This document shows, in pieces, positions 59,687 to 64,000 of a DNA stretch of 64,000 bases. The first letter of the stretch is position 1. Every line of letters starts with the position of its first letter. The stretch comes from Dinghuibacter sp964544695 (GTDB taxonomy: Bacteria; Bacteroidota; Bacteroidia; Chitinophagales; Chitinophagaceae). Below the pieces are notes generated by a model. That model saw only the letters and a list, made by a program, of their open reading frames with translations, was not told where the DNA came from and did not search any database. The translations under genes were made by a program, and so were the position numbers. The stretch covers positions 32,405 to 96,404 of the forward strand of contig CAZJDB010000104.1 in the NCBI GenBank assembly GCA_964544695.1, read 5' to 3'.

Positions 59687-60359
59687 AGTATTTCTTCTGG
59701 GTCTTCAACGAATCGTCCAGTTCGTAGACCAGGGGCATCCCGGTGGGGATTTCCAGGTCGGCTATATCGGCATCGGAAATATGGTCCAGGTGCTTGACGA
59801 GCGCCCGCAAACTGTTCCCGTGCGCCGCAATAACTACCTTACGACCGGCGACCAATGAAGGAACGATGCTTTCTTCCCAAAACACCAGGAAGCGGTCCAC
59901 GGTGTCGCGAAGGGACTCACCCACCGGAAGATCAGCCACTCCTGCATACCGTGGATCGTTGCCCGGATAGCGGGGGTCGTCTTTGAGGAGGGGAGGCGGT
60001 GCCACGTCGTAACTGCGCCTCCAGATGCGGACCTGGGCTTCGCCGAACTGGGCAGCGGTGTCGGCTTTGTTGAGGCCCTGGAGGGCTCCGTAGTGGCGTT
60101 CGTTGAGCCTCCATGATTTTTCATCGGGGATCCACAGCAGGTCCATTTCTTCCAGTACGAGTTCAAGGGTCTTGATGGCTCGCTTCAGGACCGAGGTGTA
60201 GGCCAGGTCGAAGTCGAAGCCGGCGGCCAGGAGGCGCTGCCCTGCGTTCCGGGCTTCCTGGATGCCCTTTTCGGACAGGTCCACGTCGGTCCAGCCCGTA
60301 AACCGGTTTTCCTTATTCCATAGGCTTTCGCCATGACGGATGAGCACGAGTCGTATCAT
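59679..60359 (-). CDS. gpmA: 2,3-bisphosphoglycerate-dependent phosphoglycerate mutase
   Basis: A 226-residue glycolytic enzyme. The phosphohistidine motif RHGESLWNKENRFTGW, ERHYGALQGLNK and the second histidine in AHGNSLRAL are present. It starts at 60359 (MIRLVLIRHGES); a longer frame from 60530 only shadows the M1 gene. One base separates it from the stop of the upstream M1 peptidase gene. Confidence 0.96.
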   Translation of the reverse strand: MIRLVLIRHGESLWNKENRFTGWTDVDLSEKGIQEARNAGQRLLAAGFDFDLAYTSVLKRAIKTLELVLEEMDLLWIPDEKSWRLNERHYGALQGLNKADTAAQFGEAQVRIWRRSYDVAPPPLLKDDPRYPGNDPRYAGVADLPVGESLRDTVDRFLVFWEESIVPSLVAGRKVVIAAHGNSLRALVKHLDHISDADIADLEIPTGMPLVYELDDSLKTQKKYYV

Positions 60360-60360
60360 A

Positions 60361-62214
60361 TCACTCCCCTGTATATACGTTATCCTTGGGATTGTGGTCC
60401 GGATCAAAGGTGCCCCCCAATGTGATCTTTTTAATTGCAACCGTCGCCAACGGCAACGTGACGCTGCTGGCATGTTCCCATACAGCGATCGAACGATGGA
60501 GCTTCTCGGCATGACCGTCCGCATAATCAATGGTCAGGTCGATGGGAACGGGCTTTCCTCCTTTGTTGACCACGGTGACCGCCCCTTTGCGCACCGTGCC
60601 GATCGCCAGGTCGGGGTACCCGCCTTCGTAAAACCAGCGGGACCAGAACCAGTTGAGGTTCTTGCCCGAGCCGGCGTTCATGCAGTTGAAAAAGTCCAGG
60701 GGGATGGGGTGTTTTCCCGCCCAGGTGCGGATATAATGGTGCAGTCCTTTCAGGAATAAGGTATCGCCCAGCAGGTCCCTGGCATAGTAGTAACCCAGGC
60801 CGGGTTTGGGGTACGAGTTCAGGTAATACGCATTGCCCTCTTCCTGGGTGCTGAGGGTCATGATGGGCAGGTCATCCTCGCGTCCCGACAGAGAGGCGTA
60901 GCCACCTACCCCATCCTGGTCCGTGAGGCTGGAGTCGATCAAAGGGGAGATCACCCACTCGCCGATGGTGGCCCATCCCTCATCCATAAAAGCATACTTG
61001 GTTTCGTTGATCCCCATATAAAAGGGGAACATGGTATGGAAGATTTCATGGTCGGTCAGGAAGATGTCCTCGGGCCGGTTGCTGAGTGGGTTGTCGTTCA
61101 CCATCATGGGATATTCCATCTGGTCCAGCCCGTCGAACACGGTTTCGTGTGGATAGGGATAGGGCCACGCGGGAAAGCGGTAACTCATGGCCTGCACCGT
61201 CTTCCGCGCGAAGTCAACCACTTCGTAGTAGTCTGGATGGATGGGGTTGAATACGGCGTCCACCCGGGTCCGGCGCCCCGTGGCGGGATCGACGACGAGG
61301 CTGCTGGCCTTCCATATATAGTGATTGCTGATGGCAAAAGTAAAGTCGGTGACGTCGTTTGCTTCGAATTTCCAGGTGTTTGAATCGGGCCGCATGGTTA
61401 CGCCTGTGCGAAGGTTAGCGGTGTCGATGACGTCGGTCACCCCGTCTCCCACCTGCGAGAGCCGCTGAGCGATAGCAGGTTTAAATACATCCGACACATT
61501 TAGAAGGTTGCCCGTGGCCCAGGCGGCGTAATCCCCCGGAAGCGTGATGTCCACTTTGAAGTGGCAGAAATCGTTGTAAAATTCCTGGCTACCCAGGTAG
61601 GGAAACCGGTTCCACCCGTCTATGTCGTCGAACACGGCTATGCGCGGAAAGAAATAGGCGATGAAAAAAGCGCCGGTGTCCACCTGTCCCGTACGGATGT
61701 GCGAACCTTTGTTTAACGTGTAGGACCAATCGAGTGTAACCGTGACGGAGCTGTTCGGAGCCAGGGGCGGAATGCCGAGACCCATGTTCGTGTCTTCGTT
61801 TAACGCCCGTCGGCGCCGGCCCGTCGGGCCGCCCCGGTTCACCTCTTTACCGTTGACATAAATATTGCTGACACTGACGCCGTCGGTGACGTCCTCTGGG
61901 GAGATGGACATGTTCCTTTGCACCCCTTTCTTATACAAATTGGGATAGAGCTTGAACAGGAGTTGCCGCAGCGTATCGGGGCTGTTGTTGTCGTAGGTAA
62001 TGGTTTCTGATCCGCTTACCAGGCGCGTACCGGGGTCAAACGATACCTTGATGGTATAGTCCGCCCGGTTCTGCCAATATTTAGGGCCCGGGTCGCCCGT
62101 GTTCGTCCGGGTGCCCCCGTTTATTGCCCCCTGGATATTCGTTGGAATCGGTAAGCTAACCTGTGCGCTGGCCGACAGGGGAAGGAGAAGGAAGAACAGG
62201 GAAATGCGGTTCAT
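60361..62214 (-). CDS. M1-family metallopeptidase
   Basis: A 617-residue secreted protein with a signal peptide (ISLFFLLLPLSASAQ). The M1 exopeptidase segment QMEYPMMV and zinc motif HEIFH with the downstream glutamate in DEGWATIGEW are present. The N-terminal beta-domain has TIKVSFDPGTRLVSGSETI. It acts in the periplasm or outside. It is followed by gpmA, one base after its stop. Start at 62214. Confidence 0.92.
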   Translation of the reverse strand: MNRISLFFLLLPLSASAQVSLPIPTNIQGAINGGTRTNTGDPGPKYWQNRADYTIKVSFDPGTRLVSGSETITYDNNSPDTLRQLLFKLYPNLYKKGVQRNMSISPEDVTDGVSVSNIYVNGKEVNRGGPTGRRRRALNEDTNMGLGIPPLAPNSSVTVTLDWSYTLNKGSHIRTGQVDTGAFFIAYFFPRIAVFDDIDGWNRFPYLGSQEFYNDFCHFKVDITLPGDYAAWATGNLLNVSDVFKPAIAQRLSQVGDGVTDVIDTANLRTGVTMRPDSNTWKFEANDVTDFTFAISNHYIWKASSLVVDPATGRRTRVDAVFNPIHPDYYEVVDFARKTVQAMSYRFPAWPYPYPHETVFDGLDQMEYPMMVNDNPLSNRPEDIFLTDHEIFHTMFPFYMGINETKYAFMDEGWATIGEWVISPLIDSSLTDQDGVGGYASLSGREDDLPIMTLSTQEEGNAYYLNSYPKPGLGYYYARDLLGDTLFLKGLHHYIRTWAGKHPIPLDFFNCMNAGSGKNLNWFWSRWFYEGGYPDLAIGTVRKGAVTVVNKGGKPVPIDLTIDYADGHAEKLHRSIAVWEHASSVTLPLATVAIKKITLGGTFDPDHNPKDNVYTGE

Positions 62215-62259
62215 ACCCGAAGGTAATGCAACAACGCGATTCCACAATGAGCGGGCGCA

Positions 62260-63654
62260 TTATTGCCACCCGCCGCCAAGGGCACGATATAATTCTACAC
62301 GCGAAGAAAGTTGCTGGCGCTGGATACTCGCATAATCCAATTCGCTGGCAAGATAATTCCCCTGCGCGGTGATCACCTCCAGATAGTTGGCCAGCCCGCT
62401 CTTGAATAAGAGCTGCGCATGCGCGATGGCCTGGCGCAAGGTTTCCGTTCGGGTAGCCGCGATTCGTTCCTGTTCCATCAGGCGTTGATAAGATACCAGC
62501 GCGTCGGAGACCTCGCCTACGGCGTTGAGCACCGATTGGCGGAAGGCAATGACGGCTTGTTCGCGCGCGATTTTTGATTCTTCATATTGGGTCCGCAGGG
62601 CGCGGCCGTTTAGGATAGGCTCCGCCAAAGCGCCGCCCAATAATCCGAACAGCGAATTGGGAATGCTAAACCAGTTGCTCGCCTTAAAGGCGTCGAGGCC
62701 TCCGCCGGCGGTGATGCTCAGTACGGGATAGAGGTTCGCCTGGGCCGCACCGACGCGTGCGTTGGCTGCGACCAACTCCATTTCCGCGGCGCGCACGTCG
62801 GGGCGGCGGCTTAGGAGAGCGGCTGGCAGGCCGACAGCCAGCGAAACCGGTAACGCGTGCACCAAAGCCTGCCTGGGAATGGGACTCCCTGGCAGGGTCC
62901 CTGTCAGGATGTGCAACGCGTTCTCCTGGAGGCTGATACCTTGCAGGAGTTGGGGCACCAACAGGGCGGCCGCCTGGCGCTGGGCGTCGGCTTGTTCCAC
63001 GGCCAGTTGGGTGACGTCGCCCGCGTTCTTTTCGAGGCGCGTCATGTCCAGGATGCTATCCCCCAGGGCCAGGCTGTGCCGGGCGATCTCCAGTTGGGCG
63101 TCCAGCATCTGGAGGTTATAATAACCTTGCGCTATGTCTGACACCAGGGTGGTTTGTACGGCCCTTTCCCCTTCTCTGCTCTTCAGGTATTCAGCCAGGG
63201 CGGCTTCTTTCTGACGCCGGATTTTTCCCCAGACGTCGACCTCCCAGGAGAGGGTGGCGGAGACTGAATAGTCCTCGAGGTGATCCTTGCCCAGGAAGGC
63301 CTCGTCGCTGATACCGTTGATCGTATTTTTCCCGTAGATGCCGGTGTTGGCACCCACCTGGGCTTCGATCACGGGAGCAAAGGCGGCCTTGGCCCGCCTG
63401 ACCTCCTGCCCGGCATTGGCGATCCGGGTCAGGGCGGTCAGCAGGTCGTAGTTGTTTATCACGGCAGTATCGATCAATCGGATCAGTAAGGGGTCCGAAT
63501 AAAATTGCGTGCGGCTGCTATCGGCGATGCTCAGGGTATCGCCGGTGGCGGTGAACGTTACCGGCAGAGGCACGGCCGGGCGCTCATAGTTGCGCCCCAC
63601 CCGGCAGGCGGCTAATGACAGAAGTAGCGGAAAAATATATTTATACGATTTCAT
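62260..63654 (-). CDS. RND efflux outer-membrane lipoprotein (NodT/OprM type)
   Basis: A 464-residue TolC-like channel. A lipobox LAAC (Cys17) follows the signal peptide, and the mature protein has the two repeated outer-membrane-efflux segments, including LSRRPDVRAAEMELVAANARVG in core form (RRPDVRAAEMELVAANA). It forms the outer-membrane tunnel of a tripartite pump with the RND permease whose gene overlaps it by 14 bases. Confidence 0.94.
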   Translation of the reverse strand: MKSYKYIFPLLLSLAACRVGRNYERPAVPLPVTFTATGDTLSIADSSRTQFYSDPLLIRLIDTAVINNYDLLTALTRIANAGQEVRRAKAAFAPVIEAQVGANTGIYGKNTINGISDEAFLGKDHLEDYSVSATLSWEVDVWGKIRRQKEAALAEYLKSREGERAVQTTLVSDIAQGYYNLQMLDAQLEIARHSLALGDSILDMTRLEKNAGDVTQLAVEQADAQRQAAALLVPQLLQGISLQENALHILTGTLPGSPIPRQALVHALPVSLAVGLPAALLSRRPDVRAAEMELVAANARVGAAQANLYPVLSITAGGGLDAFKASNWFSIPNSLFGLLGGALAEPILNGRALRTQYEESKIAREQAVIAFRQSVLNAVGEVSDALVSYQRLMEQERIAATRTETLRQAIAHAQLLFKSGLANYLEVITAQGNYLASELDYASIQRQQLSSRVELYRALGGGWQ

Positions 63655-64000
63655 GGCTCGTTTGTTTTTTGGTACTGACTTTTTCCTGGAGAAATTGAAA
63701 AATCACAAACAATACCGGAATAATAAATACCCCGAGGATAACGCCCGTGAGCATCCCCCCTACCGCTCCCGTCCCGATAGAGCGGTTCCCCAGCGCGGAC
63801 GCCCCCGTCACGCGAAGCAACGGCAGCAGCCCCACGATGAAGGCGAATGAAGTCATCAAAATCGGACGAAGCCGCAGTTGCGCCGCCTCAAGGGCGGAGG
63901 CCACCAACCCCATGCCTGAACGCCGCCGCTGCACCGCATATTCCACGATCAGGATGGCGTTCTTGGCAAGCAGGCCGATCAGCATGATCAGGCTCACCTG
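63641..64000 (-). CDS. RND efflux transporter permease, C-terminal part (partial)
   Basis: The frame runs off the right edge. The visible 119 or so residues are the end of an AcrB/HAE1-type pump: SLIMLIGLLAKNAILIVEYA, ALEAAQLRLRPILMTSFAFI and GTGAVGGMLTGVILGVFIIPVLFV (core VGGMLTGVILGVFIIP). It pumps drugs or lipids out of the periplasm using the proton gradient. It overlaps the outer-membrane lipoprotein gene by 14 bases. Confidence 0.93.
   Translation of the reverse strand, partial: QVSLIMLIGLLAKNAILIVEYAVQRRRSGMGLVASALEAAQLRLRPILMTSFAFIVGLLPLLRVTGASALGNRSIGTGAVGGMLTGVILGVFIIPVLFVIFQFLQEKVSTKKQTSHEIV

Overview
The window is a stretch of bacterial chromosome, GC-rich and tightly packed, that reads as a member of the Bacteroidota, most likely a Chitinophagaceae-type bacterium. 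The evidence is promoter boxes of the TAnnTTTG type, a TonB-receptor-like outer-membrane protein, DUF3276/PUR and M1 peptidase genes, several large FtsX/MacB-type permeases, BlaI-M56 modules and bacterial sphingolipid genes. No rRNA, tRNA, CRISPR array, prophage or complete insertion sequence is visible.

Layout. 1-1109: a gene fragment and a putative lipoprotein. 1078-9289 (minus): ten genes, mostly joined by 4-base ATGA overlaps, that look like a near-complete pathway to inositol-phosphate sphingolipids. They are serine palmitoyltransferase, a GNAT-type ceramide synthase candidate, a ceramide reductase candidate, myo-inositol-phosphate synthase, a PgpA-type phosphatase, a GtrA-like protein, a CDP-alcohol phosphatidyltransferase, a DUF4833-like protein, an FA2H-type hydroxylase and a PAP2/IPC-synthase-like protein. 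9416-12014: dnaG and a PAP2 phosphatase. 11990-20126: CYTH-like, YdeI-like, plsY, an FtsX-type permease, prmA, pnp and rpsO. 20256-23636: a surface-glycan cassette (deacetylase-like protein plus two glycosyltransferases). 24316: an FtsE-like ATPase, divergent from 24413-31514, a five-gene envelope-sensing operon (BlaI repressor, M56 sensor, M56-amidase fusion, TPR protein, outer-membrane beta-barrel). 31536-35889: purM, an FtsX-type permease and mtfA. 35968-39070: a lone Clp N-domain protein, ribF and pgi. 39209-44820: DUF3276, an ABC exporter, a membrane protein, YceI, pirin, an AraC regulator and a cupin isomerase. 44907-54466: an MFS pump, a two-component pair, an FtsX-type permease, a MgtA-like ATPase and an OprB-like porin. 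54552-56264: an ABC-2 exporter. 56265-57307: a 1-kb gene-free region full of inverted repeats. 57308-64000 (minus): UDP-glucose dehydrogenase, alpha/beta hydrolase, gpmA, M1 peptidase and the end of an RND efflux operon.

Two systems stand out. The first is the lipid operon, whose order permits a route from serine to 2-hydroxylated inositol phosphoceramide; one enzyme-like gene and one secreted gene have no assigned step. The second is the BlaI operon, in which a BlaR1-like M56 metalloprotease is fused to a complete Amidase_3 peptidoglycan amidase and linked to a TPR protein and an outer-membrane barrel; twin dyads precede blaI. Also notable are a REP-like intergenic repeat in at least three copies, GC-rich in-frame minisatellites in four unrelated genes, and a sigma-54-like promoter before one FtsX-type permease. 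All functional assignments rest on reading motifs and context; no database search was run.
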